Part shown: one piece after another, positions 20,837 to 29,164 of the stretch
Layout: the number at the start of each line of letters is the position of its first letter
How positions within the stretch are numbered: the stretch's first letter is position 1
NCBI RefSeq assembly: GCF_021391675.1
Contig: NZ_CP090095.1
Span: 4,520,001-4,584,000 of the forward strand
Length of the DNA stretch: 64,000 nucleotides
From: Neorhizobium galegae
Lineage (GTDB): Bacteria > Pseudomonadota > Alphaproteobacteria > Rhizobiales > Rhizobiaceae
Reading direction: 5' to 3'
Position numbers and translations under genes: made by a program
The notes under the pieces: model-generated
The model's database searches: none
Told to the model about the DNA's origin: nothing
What the model saw: the letters and a program-made list of their open reading frames with translations, nothing else

Positions 20837-21886
20837 TTACCGATCGCAGCCGGATTGTTCCGAAAAGACGCGGGAGAGAACCTGCATCTGCGGCCGGTCG
20901 CCGCTTTGGGTCGGCTGGATGTTGAGCGGTTCGTTTTCCGGCCACCATTCGCCGCCCGCCCAATAGGACCAACCGAGCCAGACATCGGCGCCCTGTTCGA
21001 CCGTTCGGACCATCTCGGCAAGTGCCGGCAGGCAGTCCGGAGTGGCAGGGACTGCGAGTTCCCCCAGGTATCCGCGCTGCCCGTGCTCCCGAAGCCAGCC
21101 GGCCATGTCGCCGATCGCCTTCACGGCGTCGGCTGCCCGTGAGCACTCGGTGTTTTTCCCGGAGAAATCCGTGTCCAGGTATTGATGGACCTCATAGGCG
21201 TAGTTGTCCTGCGGATCGGAAATCGCGAGCATGGCCGCCGCATTCGGGGTGCCGTAATCCCCGGCAGGCCAGCTGTGGGCACCCGTCCAGGCGGTGCCCG
21301 GTACGAGCACGAGATTGGCGGCTCCCGTCTGGCGGATCGCGCCGATCGCGCTGTTGGCGGCGGAAAGCCAGTCTTCGGCCGAAATGCCGTAGGGTTCGTT
21401 CATCAGGCCGAAGGCGATCCCGTCGATGCCGGCTGCGGCTGCGGCGAGCCGACGCCAGAAATCCGCGAATGCGCTCTGCGGCACAGTTTCGGAGCCTATC
21501 GGCTGGCCGCGAAACCGCCCGTAATTATGCGGATCGAGAATGACCGCCATGCCGCCGGCGCGGATCAGCCGGACCGTCTCGAGCAGCCGCTCGAGCTCGG
21601 CGGAATCGAGCCCCTTGTAGAGCTGCGGCTGGAGCCTTTCCCAGAGAAACGGCAGGCGCACCGTGTTGAAGCCCCTGCCGGCGAAATAATCGATCGTTTC
21701 CTTGGTGGGATAGATATAGCCCTTGCCGTATTCGTCCCCGAGACTGCCGAACTCGGCGCCGGCCAGGTTGACGCCGCGCAGACAGGCGGTCTTTGCCTCG
21801 GCCGCTCCGGCCGCTACCGCCAGGGACACCAGAACGCCCAGCAAACGCGAGACGCCGCAGTCGACTTTTCGAGACCTCTGCTTCAA
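20837..21886 (-). CDS. Secreted glycoside hydrolase family 5 (endoglucanase-like)
   Basis: 349 residues. TTG 21886 has GGAGGA four bases upstream and gives a Sec signal peptide (SRLLGVLVSLAVAAGAAEA), so export is expected. The GH5 signatures are LRGVNLAGAEF at the mature N-terminus, FNTVRLPFLWERLQP, the acid/base glutamate in GLMNEPYG, HQYLDTDFSG, and the nucleophile glutamate in GELAVP. The best match in kind is bacterial endo-beta-1,4-glucanase. It follows the tandem hydrolase gene region on the same strand after 83 bp, and no cellulose synthase gene is in view. Confidence 0.85.
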   Translation of the reverse strand: MKQRSRKVDCGVSRLLGVLVSLAVAAGAAEAKTACLRGVNLAGAEFGSLGDEYGKGYIYPTKETIDYFAGRGFNTVRLPFLWERLQPQLYKGLDSAELERLLETVRLIRAGGMAVILDPHNYGRFRGQPIGSETVPQSAFADFWRRLAAAAAGIDGIAFGLMNEPYGISAEDWLSAANSAIGAIRQTGAANLVLVPGTAWTGAHSWPAGDYGTPNAAAMLAISDPQDNYAYEVHQYLDTDFSGKNTECSRAADAVKAIGDMAGWLREHGQRGYLGELAVPATPDCLPALAEMVRTVEQGADVWLGWSYWAGGEWWPENEPLNIQPTQSGDRPQMQVLSRVFSEQSGCDR

Positions 21887-22197
21887 GTCTTCCTCCAGTG
21901 CGAAGCCGCAACCTGCCACCATAACCTTTAGCAAATGCGAATCGTTGCCCGAAGCGCTCCCGCGGCGGTGATGCGCGCGCCGACGCCGCAAAGGGAACGG
22001 AATTTTGGGTGGCCGGCTTTAAGGTCGGCAGGTAAGAAGCTCATCTGGACAGACAAACAAGACGGACTGTACACATTCCACAACCAAATCTGGGCCTCTC
22101 TGGGCATTTCCCTGCCTGCATGAGGCTGGATATTGTCCGACACCAATTTTATGTATACACGGAGTGGCCGACCGATGGCAGAGGAGGGAGAATTTGC
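21887..22197. other. Intergenic stretch between the GH5 gene and purU
   Basis: 311 bp between divergent genes. A 62-codon frame at 21935-22123 has no visible ribosome binding site and no recognisable product. The part next to purU holds GAGGAGGGAG at 22181-22190, which serves the ATG at 22198. I see no clear operator or hairpin. Confidence 0.5.
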
Positions 22198-23082
22198 ATG
22201 AACAACTATGTCCTGACCGTATCCTGCAAGACGACGCGCGGCATTGTCGCCGCGATTTCCGGCTTTCTGGCCGAAAAGGGTTGCAACATCATCGACAGCT
22301 CGCAGTTCGATGACCTCGACACGGGCAAGTTCTTCATGCGCGTCAGCTTCCTCTCCGAAGAAGGCGCCGAACGTCCGGCACTGCTCGAAGGCTTCAAGCC
22401 GATCGCCGAACGGTTCGAGATGGAATGGGAGATCTTCGACACCGAAGAGCGCATGAAGGTGCTGCTGATGGTGTCGCGTTTCGGCCATTGCCTGAACGAC
22501 CTGCTCTACCGCTGGAAGATCGGCGCCCTGCCGATCAACATCGTCGGCGTCGTCTCCAACCATTTCGACTACCAGAAGCTCGTGGTCAACAACGACATTC
22601 CTTTCCACCACATCAAGGTGACGAAGGAAAACAAGCCGCAAGCCGAAGCCCAGCTTCTCGATCTGGTCGAGCAGAGCGGCACCGAACTCATCGTGCTGGC
22701 CCGCTACATGCAGGTCCTGTCCGACAGTCTCTGCAAGAAGATGTCCGGCAAGATCATCAACATCCATCACTCCTTCCTGCCGTCGTTCAAGGGCGCCAAC
22801 CCCTACAAGCAGGCCTATACCCGCGGCGTGAAGCTGATCGGCGCGACGGCCCATTACGTCACCGCCGATCTCGACGAAGGCCCGATCCTCGAGCAGGATA
22901 CGGTGCGGATCACCCATGCGCAGTCTGCCGATGACTATGTTTCGCTCGGCCGCGACGTCGAAAGCCAGGTCCTGGCGCGCGCCATCCACGCCCATATCCA
23001 TCACCGCACCTTCATCAACGGCAACCGCACTGTCGTCTTCCCGCCGAGCCCCGGCTCCTACGCTTCGGAGCGCATGGGGTGA
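22198..23082 (+). CDS. purU: Formyltetrahydrofolate deformylase
   Basis: 294 residues. PurU hydrolyses 10-formyl-THF to formate and THF, balancing one-carbon pools. The N-terminal ACT domain (about 1-80; VLTVSCKTTRGIVAAISGFL) is followed by a formyltransferase-type catalytic domain with the NIHHSFLPSFKGANPY block (catalytic Asn-His) and DLDEGPIL carrying the catalytic aspartate. Start ATG 22198 has a strong ribosome binding site; upstream codons to 22120 do not belong. It appears to be a single-gene unit followed by the fusion gene after 85 bp. Confidence 0.94.
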   Translation: MNNYVLTVSCKTTRGIVAAISGFLAEKGCNIIDSSQFDDLDTGKFFMRVSFLSEEGAERPALLEGFKPIAERFEMEWEIFDTEERMKVLLMVSRFGHCLNDLLYRWKIGALPINIVGVVSNHFDYQKLVVNNDIPFHHIKVTKENKPQAEAQLLDLVEQSGTELIVLARYMQVLSDSLCKKMSGKIINIHHSFLPSFKGANPYKQAYTRGVKLIGATAHYVTADLDEGPILEQDTVRITHAQSADDYVSLGRDVESQVLARAIHAHIHHRTFINGNRTVVFPPSPGSYASERMG

Positions 23083-23167
23083 GGCTCGTCCAAAGTCGGT
23101 AGAAAGGCCTATGGACGCAGGCTTTTAACGCTCTATCCTCTTCGGAAGCGCCCTTCCGGAGAGGTTC

Positions 23168-25813
23168 ATGTCCGACGTCCTGCCAGAACTCATCGAGCCT
23201 CCTATAAATGACCTCCCGATCGAAGCGATCGAGGACGTTTTACGCGACCATTACGGGCTTTCCGGGCAGATCTTCCCGATCGAGGGCAGGCAAAACCCTT
23301 ATTTCCTGATCGACAACGGCCACATGCGCTACCTGCTCAAGGTGGCGCCCGCCGAAGGACCTGTCGAGGAGATCGAGGCTGAACACGCGCTGATGCGCCA
23401 TATCCTGCGCAGCCCGGACGGGCCGCGGGTCCCCGAGCCGGTGGTGACCAGGGATGGCGGCGACACGCTCGTCCTGCCGCTCGGCGGCGAAGACCGGCGT
23501 ATCCGGCTCCTCACCTTTCTCGACGGTACGGCCCCGCCGAGTGGCGAGAAGCTGCCGGACCAGGCCGTGGCGGCCTTCGGGGCGATCTCCGCAGCACTTG
23601 CAAAAAGCCTGCTGGATTTCGAACATCCGGTCCTGCATCGCGAGCCGGAAGGGGACCTGCGCAAGGCCGGCCCGCAGACGGTCACGCTTCTGTCCGCCGT
23701 CGCCGACCAGGAAATCCGCGACGTGATCGCCAAGGCGATGGTGACGGCGCTCCGGCGCATCCAGCCGCTCGGCCCCAGCCTGAGGATCGCGGCGGCGCAC
23801 CAGAATATCAACGGCGAAACAGTCGTCGGCGAGGATACGGACGGCGCATGGCTGCCGACCGGCGTGACGGACTTCACCGGCATTTCCAACGGCTGGCTGG
23901 TCGCCGGTTTCGCCAATACCTGCGCCTATCTGCTCGCCGACCGCGACGGCGATCCTTTCGCGCTGCTGCCGGCGATCCGAGCCTATCACGGCATCTACCC
24001 GTTCACCTTGAACGAACTCGAAGCGCTGTGGCCGCTGGTCGTCGCCCGCACCGGCATTCTCGCCGCCGAAGCCGAAAGCCGTCAGACCGAATCACCTGAC
24101 GACCCGCAAGCCAGGGAAGATACGGAGAAACGCCGCGCCGTACTGAACGCTGCAACGACCGTTGCACCGGCACAGGTGCTTGCGGCCATCCTTGACGCGA
24201 CGGGCATGGAAAAACCGCTGCCGGAGATCGGCCGCCTCCTGCCCGATATCGACCCGGACGCTTTCCGGCTGGTGGACTTGAGCGTCACCAGTCCGCTTCT
24301 TTACGGCGGAAACTGGACGGACACCGACAACGACTGGAAGCTGCTTGCCCATATTGCCCGGGAAACCGGCCGCGCCAGCACCCGCTACGGCGAATACCGG
24401 CTTTCGAAAAGCAGCACCGACCCGCAGCAGGAACCGGAAAGTTTCGCGCTTCACATCGATGCCTGCATACCCGCCGGGACGCCGGCGGTGGCGCCCTTTG
24501 CGGGTACGCTGAAAACCGCCGGACCCCGCCTCGTCCTTGTCGGCCGCGACCTCACCCTGCATGTCGAAGGCCTCGAATGCGCGCTGGCCGACGAGACAGA
24601 GCTCGCAGCGGGTGACCCGCTTGGTGTCATCGCGGGGACCGAAAATTCCGTCGGCGGCCTGCGCCTCAGGTTCTGCCTCGATCCGGATCTGGTGCCGCCG
24701 CTCTTCTGCAAGCCGACCGAAGTGGGCACATGGTCGAGATTGTGCCCTTCGCCGTCGGCGCTGCTCGGTATCGACGCGAATACCCCGGCTCCGAGATATC
24801 CCGACCAGCCCGTCCGCGGCTGGAGGGAATACCTCTTCGATGCAACGGGCCGCAGCGCGCTCGATCTTAGCGGCCAGGCGCCCCTGATCGGCTACGGACA
24901 TCCGCGCCTTGCTGCCGCGACCTACCGCCAGACCATCCTCCTCAACCGCGCCGCAGGCCGCCCGTCTGAGGCGGAGGAGGCTCTGCGCGCGCAACTGACC
25001 GAGCTTGCGCCAGAAGGGCTGAGCCGTGTCTTTTTTGTCTCTGGCCGCGTGGAAGCGCTGGATCTCGCCTTCAGGCTTGCCCGCAGCCATACCAACAAGC
25101 GTGGCATCATCGGGCTGCCGGGGCTGCGGATAGACCGGCGGGATCCGGACTTCTTCGCCGTTCCATCCGTTGGAACGGCAACCGACATGATCCACGATCT
25201 CGACGATGTCGCTGCAGTGCTGGCGCAGGGTTATGGCGAGCCCGAGAACCTGGACGAGCCCCTGACGGAACTTCGTCAGAAGGCCGGCCTGCTGATCGTC
25301 GACGAAACCGGAACCGGTTATGGCCGCCTCGGACACCACACCTGGGGTTTTTCGCACCGCGGGCTCGCGCCGGACATCATGTTTGTGGACGGGCCGGACA
25401 GCGGCGCTCCGTCGTTTCTCGTGACACGGCCCGAGATCGCCGCAAACCTCCACTCGGACCAGCATCCGCCGGCGATCTGCCCCGTCAGGGCAGCCTCCGC
25501 GATCGCGGCGCTCGACGTCATCCGGGAGGAACAAATGCGCGAAAACACGCGCGAGATCGGCAGCCATCTGAAGACACGGCTCGAAAGCTTGGCCGAACGT
25601 TTTCCCGCGATCTCCGCCGTATCGGGGAGCGGGCTGCTGCTCGTCATCGATCTCACCGACGAAGCGGCGGACCTCGGCGAACGGCTGCGACCCGGCATTG
25701 TCGCGGATATCGGCGCTCCCAGACGCCTCGTCCTGCGCCCGCCGCTGTGCTTCAGCCGCCAAAGCGCGGACGGGCTGGTAGATCGGATCGAGACCCTGCT
25801 CTCGGAAATTTGA
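23168..25813 (+). CDS. Three-domain APH / M23-like / class III aminotransferase-like protein, apparently catalytically dead
   Basis: 881 residues with no frame break. Domain order: aminoglycoside-phosphotransferase-like kinase fold (about 1-330), M23-like beta domain (about 400-530), and a class III aminotransferase fold (about 545-881; LFDATGRSALDLSGQAPLIGYGHPRL). The key residues look lost in all three. The kinase loop reads AAHQNINGET instead of an HxD....N motif. The M23 domain has GGLRLRF where the metal-binding HxH is expected. The aminotransferase has PDIMFVDGPDSG where the Schiff-base lysine should follow PDI. Relatives with intact motifs are annotated as aminotransferase fusions. A regulatory or binding role is my inference. 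Confidence 0.8.
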   Translation: MSDVLPELIEPPINDLPIEAIEDVLRDHYGLSGQIFPIEGRQNPYFLIDNGHMRYLLKVAPAEGPVEEIEAEHALMRHILRSPDGPRVPEPVVTRDGGDTLVLPLGGEDRRIRLLTFLDGTAPPSGEKLPDQAVAAFGAISAALAKSLLDFEHPVLHREPEGDLRKAGPQTVTLLSAVADQEIRDVIAKAMVTALRRIQPLGPSLRIAAAHQNINGETVVGEDTDGAWLPTGVTDFTGISNGWLVAGFANTCAYLLADRDGDPFALLPAIRAYHGIYPFTLNELEALWPLVVARTGILAAEAESRQTESPDDPQAREDTEKRRAVLNAATTVAPAQVLAAILDATGMEKPLPEIGRLLPDIDPDAFRLVDLSVTSPLLYGGNWTDTDNDWKLLAHIARETGRASTRYGEYRLSKSSTDPQQEPESFALHIDACIPAGTPAVAPFAGTLKTAGPRLVLVGRDLTLHVEGLECALADETELAAGDPLGVIAGTENSVGGLRLRFCLDPDLVPPLFCKPTEVGTWSRLCPSPSALLGIDANTPAPRYPDQPVRGWREYLFDATGRSALDLSGQAPLIGYGHPRLAAATYRQTILLNRAAGRPSEAEEALRAQLTELAPEGLSRVFFVSGRVEALDLAFRLARSHTNKRGIIGLPGLRIDRRDPDFFAVPSVGTATDMIHDLDDVAAVLAQGYGEPENLDEPLTELRQKAGLLIVDETGTGYGRLGHHTWGFSHRGLAPDIMFVDGPDSGAPSFLVTRPEIAANLHSDQHPPAICPVRAASAIAALDVIREEQMRENTREIGSHLKTRLESLAERFPAISAVSGSGLLLVIDLTDEAADLGERLRPGIVADIGAPRRLVLRPPLCFSRQSADGLVDRIETLLSEI

Positions 25814-26077
25814 GCTGGCCGATCCGGTCCTTGCCGGAAATTTTCCGCCGTCGATCCTTGCTTGGGTGGAAAAGCCACCTATCTCTGGGCTGACGGGCGG
25901 CGGCCAAGAATCGCGAATGAAATTTCACAATTCGGCCTTCTTCCTGTCATCAGTCGGAAAAAAATTCTAGGTAGACTGATTTTCGTTGATCATTTTGTGG
26001 GATTCGCCTACAGATGATTTCCGTTCGGCCTGCTGAGTCTGGCTGATTTTCGCGCAACACCATGAAGGGAGAGTGAC

Positions 26078-26170
26078 ATGTTTAAATTCGTCCGCGTCGC
26101 CGCCTTTGGTGAGGCCGCGTTCAAAATGAATGGCACGGATCGCCGCTCCCTTCCGTGCTGTCGAATGTAA
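26078..26170 (+). CDS. Possible 30-residue small protein
   Basis: The frame runs from ATG 26078 to TAA 26170 and has an AAGGGAGAG ribosome binding site 5-6 bases upstream, better than many genes here. The product starts MFKFVRVAAFGEAAFKMNGT, is basic and ends with two adjacent cysteines. It matches nothing I know. It lies alone in a 430-bp gap. It may be a real small protein or chance. Confidence 0.35.
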   Translation: MFKFVRVAAFGEAAFKMNGTDRRSLPCCRM

Positions 26171-26245
26171 CGCTTCAGTTCAAACGTTCCTGAAAATTTT
26201 CATTCGCCAGAGCTGCGTCACAAGCAGTCATAGCGGGAGTCTGCC

Positions 26246-26443
26246 ATGCAGAAGCAAGTAATCGAATTCGGCGGCGAGCCCGTCGGTATTGTCATTCCTG
26301 ACGCGGATCGGCTGAAGTTCATCGCCGTGAAATTCCATGTCATCGATCTGGACGAACAGCGTTTCGGCTCTGCCGACGAGGTGCGTCTTGCTATCCGCGA
26401 GCTGGTTCGCTCGCGCAACAGCGCCTCGGCGGCGCATGTCTGA
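26246..26443 (+). CDS. Conserved-looking 65-residue protein of unknown function
   Basis: 65 residues, starting MQKQVIEFGGEPVGIVIPD, followed by DRLKFIAVKFHVIDLDEQRF and an acidic-basic helix (SADEVRLAIRELVRSRN). GGGAG lies 7 bases before ATG 26246 and an intrinsic terminator follows 20 bases after the stop, so it forms a complete small transcription unit. The predicted shape is a short beta sheet plus one helix, without membrane segment. I have seen similar small proteins in rhizobial genomes but know no function. Confidence 0.7.
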   Translation: MQKQVIEFGGEPVGIVIPDADRLKFIAVKFHVIDLDEQRFGSADEVRLAIRELVRSRNSASAAHV

Positions 26444-26463
26444 TATTTTTTAAATTCAATTCC

Positions 26464-26491
26464 AAAAGCCGCCCATGTGGCGGCTTTTTTA
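26464..26491. terminator. Intrinsic terminator after the 65-residue gene
   Basis: AAAAGCCGCC-CATGT-GGCGGCTTTTTT: a 10-bp stem followed by a T run. The A run on the left lets it also end the minus-strand transcript of the RAM-domain gene at 26498. Confidence 0.9.
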
Positions 26492-26497
26492 TTGCGC

Positions 26498-26734
26498 TCA
26501 GAACGCAGTGAAGGTCATCGTCGTCAGCGAACGTTCGATGCCCGGGATGGACGCGATCTTCTCGTTCACGAAGCGGCCGATCTCGTCGTTGTCCTTGATG
26601 TAGACTTTCAACAGCAGATCCCAGTCACCGCTGGTCGAATAGAGTTCGGAGGCGAGCTCGGTCTTGTAGATGGCGTCGGCGACCTCGTAGGTCTTGCCGG
26701 GCTTGCAGCGGAGCTGGACGAAAATAGGTTTCAT
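26498..26734 (-). CDS. Stand-alone Lrp/AsnC ligand-binding (RAM) domain protein
   Basis: 78 residues covering only the effector-binding domain of Lrp/AsnC regulators (MKPIFVQLRCKPGKTYEVA, then STSGDWDLLLKVYIKDNDEIG). There is no helix-turn-helix. Such stand-alone RAM proteins form decamers or octamers that bind amino acids. Start ATG 26734 is the natural domain edge. It follows a LysR gene on the same strand after 53 bp, next to an amino acid catabolic operon, so sensing an amino acid of that pathway is plausible. Direct DNA binding is unlikely. Confidence 0.88.
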   Translation of the reverse strand: MKPIFVQLRCKPGKTYEVADAIYKTELASELYSTSGDWDLLLKVYIKDNDEIGRFVNEKIASIPGIERSLTTMTFTAF

Positions 26735-26787
26735 GGACGTCTTCCCGTCGGTCGGATCGCCTTCGCGATCATGATGGACATGTCCGA

Positions 26788-27726
26788 CTATTGGCCGATA
26801 CGACCGCCGTTCGCAAGCATATCCTGGCGATTCCCGTCGCGATGAATTTCGTCGGTGATCCAGTCCCGGAAGGCGGCAAGCGGCGGGTAGGTCGCTCGAT
26901 CGGGCGGATAGGCAAGATGATATTGGCCGGTCTCCATCCTCTCGGCGTCCACGGCCGGCACCAGCAGGCCCTGCTCGAGTTCCCGGCCGATCAGGAACCG
27001 CGGCAGCAGCGCGGCACCGAGGCCGGCGGTTGCCGCCTCCACCATGGTGATGAACTGGTCGAACAGCATACCATGCAAGGCATCGAACGTGATGCGGTTC
27101 TTCGAAAACCACAATTCCCAGGCGTCCGGCCGCGTATTGAGATGCAGAAGCGGCGCCTGCAGCACGTCGGCCGGAGTTTGAAGATTGTGCCGCGTCTTGA
27201 ACTCCGGACTGCATGCGGGCAGCACTTCCTCATCCATTAGGAAGGTAAGCGCCGCACCCGGCCAGCGGGCCGCACCGAAATGAATGGCGGCATCCAGCGT
27301 ATCGAATCGGAAATCGAACGGTTCGAGCCGCGTGATCAGGTTCACGACCATGCCCGGATGCGCATCAAGAAAACGCCCGATCCGCGGCGTCAGCCAGCGC
27401 GTGCCGAAAAACGGCAGGATGGCAAGGTTCAGCGTGCCGCCGGAGGGATTGGCCCTGAGATTGAGCGATGCATGCGAAATGCGCCTGAGCGCTTCGCGCA
27501 CCTCGCGGGCATAGCCGTCTCCGGCAAGCGTCAGCCGGATCGTCTGGCGCTCTCGCAGGAACAGCGCCACGCCGAGCTGCCTTTCCAGCGCCGAAATCTG
27601 ACGGCTGACGGCGCTCTGGGTGAGGCCAAGCTCGTTTGCCGCCGCCGTGACGCTGCCGGTGCGGGCAGCAGCCTCGAAGGCGGAGAGCAGCGAGAATGAC
27701 GGGAGAAAGCGCCGGGGCGGCAGCAT
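26788..27726 (-). CDS. LysR-family regulator (GcvA-like) of the divergent catabolic operon
   Basis: 312 residues. The N-terminal winged helix-turn-helix is at about 10-68 (LSAFEAAARTGSVTAAANEL, LTQSAVSRQISALERQLG). The C-terminal domain (about 95-300) is the periplasmic-binding-like effector domain. It is transcribed away from the FAD oxidoreductase gene across 98 bp, the classic LysR layout, so it probably activates that operon. Effector unknown; pipecolate, lysine or a related cyclic amino acid is a reasonable guess from the neighbours. Confidence 0.9.
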   Translation of the reverse strand: MLPPRRFLPSFSLLSAFEAAARTGSVTAAANELGLTQSAVSRQISALERQLGVALFLRERQTIRLTLAGDGYAREVREALRRISHASLNLRANPSGGTLNLAILPFFGTRWLTPRIGRFLDAHPGMVVNLITRLEPFDFRFDTLDAAIHFGAARWPGAALTFLMDEEVLPACSPEFKTRHNLQTPADVLQAPLLHLNTRPDAWELWFSKNRITFDALHGMLFDQFITMVEAATAGLGAALLPRFLIGRELEQGLLVPAVDAERMETGQYHLAYPPDRATYPPLAAFRDWITDEIHRDGNRQDMLANGGRIGQ

Positions 27727-27824
27727 GTCATTCCTCCAGCGAATGATCTGTTGAGAACATGTCGATATTCATCGATAAAGGCTCCCTGTAAAGAGTTGGC
27801 GATCAACGCTCCCGGACAATCATC

Positions 27825-29108
27825 ATGCTGAACGATCCCCGCTCTCACGGCCTCTGGGAAAAGACCGCCCCCGCCCCGCCGCTCACCACCCGGCTGGAGG
27901 AGGCGATATCTGCCGATGTGGTGATTGTCGGCGGCGGATATACGGGTCTCTCGGCCGCGCTGCATCTTGCGCAAGCAGGGACCAATGTCGTGCTGCTGGA
28001 GGCAGCGGAGATCGGTTTCGGCGGCGCCGGCCGCAATGTCGGCCTCATCAATGCCGGCATGTGGGTGATGCCCGACGATTTCCCCAAGGAACTCGGCCCG
28101 GTTTACGGTGAGCGCCTGCTCGACCTGCTCGGCAACGGCCCCGCCCTTGTCCGTGAGCTGATCGACAAACACGCCATCGCCTGCGAACTGGAAAAGAACG
28201 GCACGCTGCATTGCGCCGTTGGCCCGGAAGGGCTGAAGGAACTGGAGGAGCGCGCTCGCCAATGGCAGAAGCGCGGCGCGCCGGTGACTTTGCTCGATGC
28301 CGCCGAGACCGAGCGCCGCGTCGGATCCAGGGCTTATTCCGGATCGCTGCTCGACATGCGCGCCGGCACGCTGCAGCCACTCGCCTATGCGCGTGGTCTT
28401 GCCCATGCGGCGGCGAAGGCCGGCGCCAGGCTCCATACTGGCAGCGCAGTCACCAGCACCGGTGAGGTCGAGGGCCGAAAATTCGTCAAGACCGCCTCCG
28501 GTCAGGTTACTGTCGACTGGGTGATCGTCGCAACCGATGCCTACAGCACCGGCCCGTGGGAACAGGTACGCCGCGAACAGGTGCACCTGCCCTATTTCAA
28601 CCTCGCCACCACGCCGCTCAGCGACAACCTTCGCCGCTCCATCCTTGCCGGGCGCGAGGGTTGCTGGGACACCAAGGAAATCCTCTCTTCCTTCCGCATG
28701 GACCAGGCAGGCCGGCTGGTCTTCGGTTCGGTCGGCGCCTTGCGGGGAACAGGAACGGCAATCCACAAGAGCTGGGCTCGGCGCTCGCTGAAGCGCATCT
28801 TCCCGCAGCTCGGCGAGGTGGAATTCGAGGCCGAGTGGTATGGCAAGATCGGCATGACCGACAACGCTTTGCCGCGCCTCCACAAATTCGGCCGCAACAC
28901 GATCGGTTTTTCGGGCTATAACGGCCGGGGCATTGCGCCCGGCACGACGTTCGGCAAGCTGCTTGCAAAACATATCCTCGGGGAGGTCTCCGAGATCGAT
29001 CTGCCGCTGCCGCTTTCGGACCCGCAGGAACCGGCCTTCCGCGCCATCAAGGAAGCCTATTACGAAACGGGCGCACAGGTCGCCCATTTCACCGGCGAGC
29101 GGTTCTGA
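27825..29108 (+). CDS. FAD-dependent amino acid oxidoreductase (DAO family, pipecolate oxidase-like)
   Basis: 427 residues. The dinucleotide-binding motif is ADVVIVGGGYTGLSAALHLA (about residues 30-49), followed by LLEAAEIGFGGAGRNVGLIN, the flavin contact region of the DAO/OrdL family. The C-terminal GFSGYNGRGIAPGTTFGKLL is the second FAD contact. No signal peptide. It oxidises a secondary or primary amine. Next to an ALDH7 enzyme, the closest precedent is AmaA-AmaB of Pseudomonas putida, where L-pipecolate is oxidised to piperideine-6-carboxylate. Substrate is inference. Confidence 0.85.
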   Translation: MLNDPRSHGLWEKTAPAPPLTTRLEEAISADVVIVGGGYTGLSAALHLAQAGTNVVLLEAAEIGFGGAGRNVGLINAGMWVMPDDFPKELGPVYGERLLDLLGNGPALVRELIDKHAIACELEKNGTLHCAVGPEGLKELEERARQWQKRGAPVTLLDAAETERRVGSRAYSGSLLDMRAGTLQPLAYARGLAHAAAKAGARLHTGSAVTSTGEVEGRKFVKTASGQVTVDWVIVATDAYSTGPWEQVRREQVHLPYFNLATTPLSDNLRRSILAGREGCWDTKEILSSFRMDQAGRLVFGSVGALRGTGTAIHKSWARRSLKRIFPQLGEVEFEAEWYGKIGMTDNALPRLHKFGRNTIGFSGYNGRGIAPGTTFGKLLAKHILGEVSEIDLPLPLSDPQEPAFRAIKEAYYETGAQVAHFTGERF

Positions 29109-29164
29109 TTGCGAAACCGCCACCGACTTGTAGATTGACGAAAATTACACATCCGGAGACTGAC

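Noticed and set aside
21935..22123. A 62-codon frame between the GH5 gene and purU
   Set aside because: No ribosome binding site, composition unlike the neighbours, no recognisable product.
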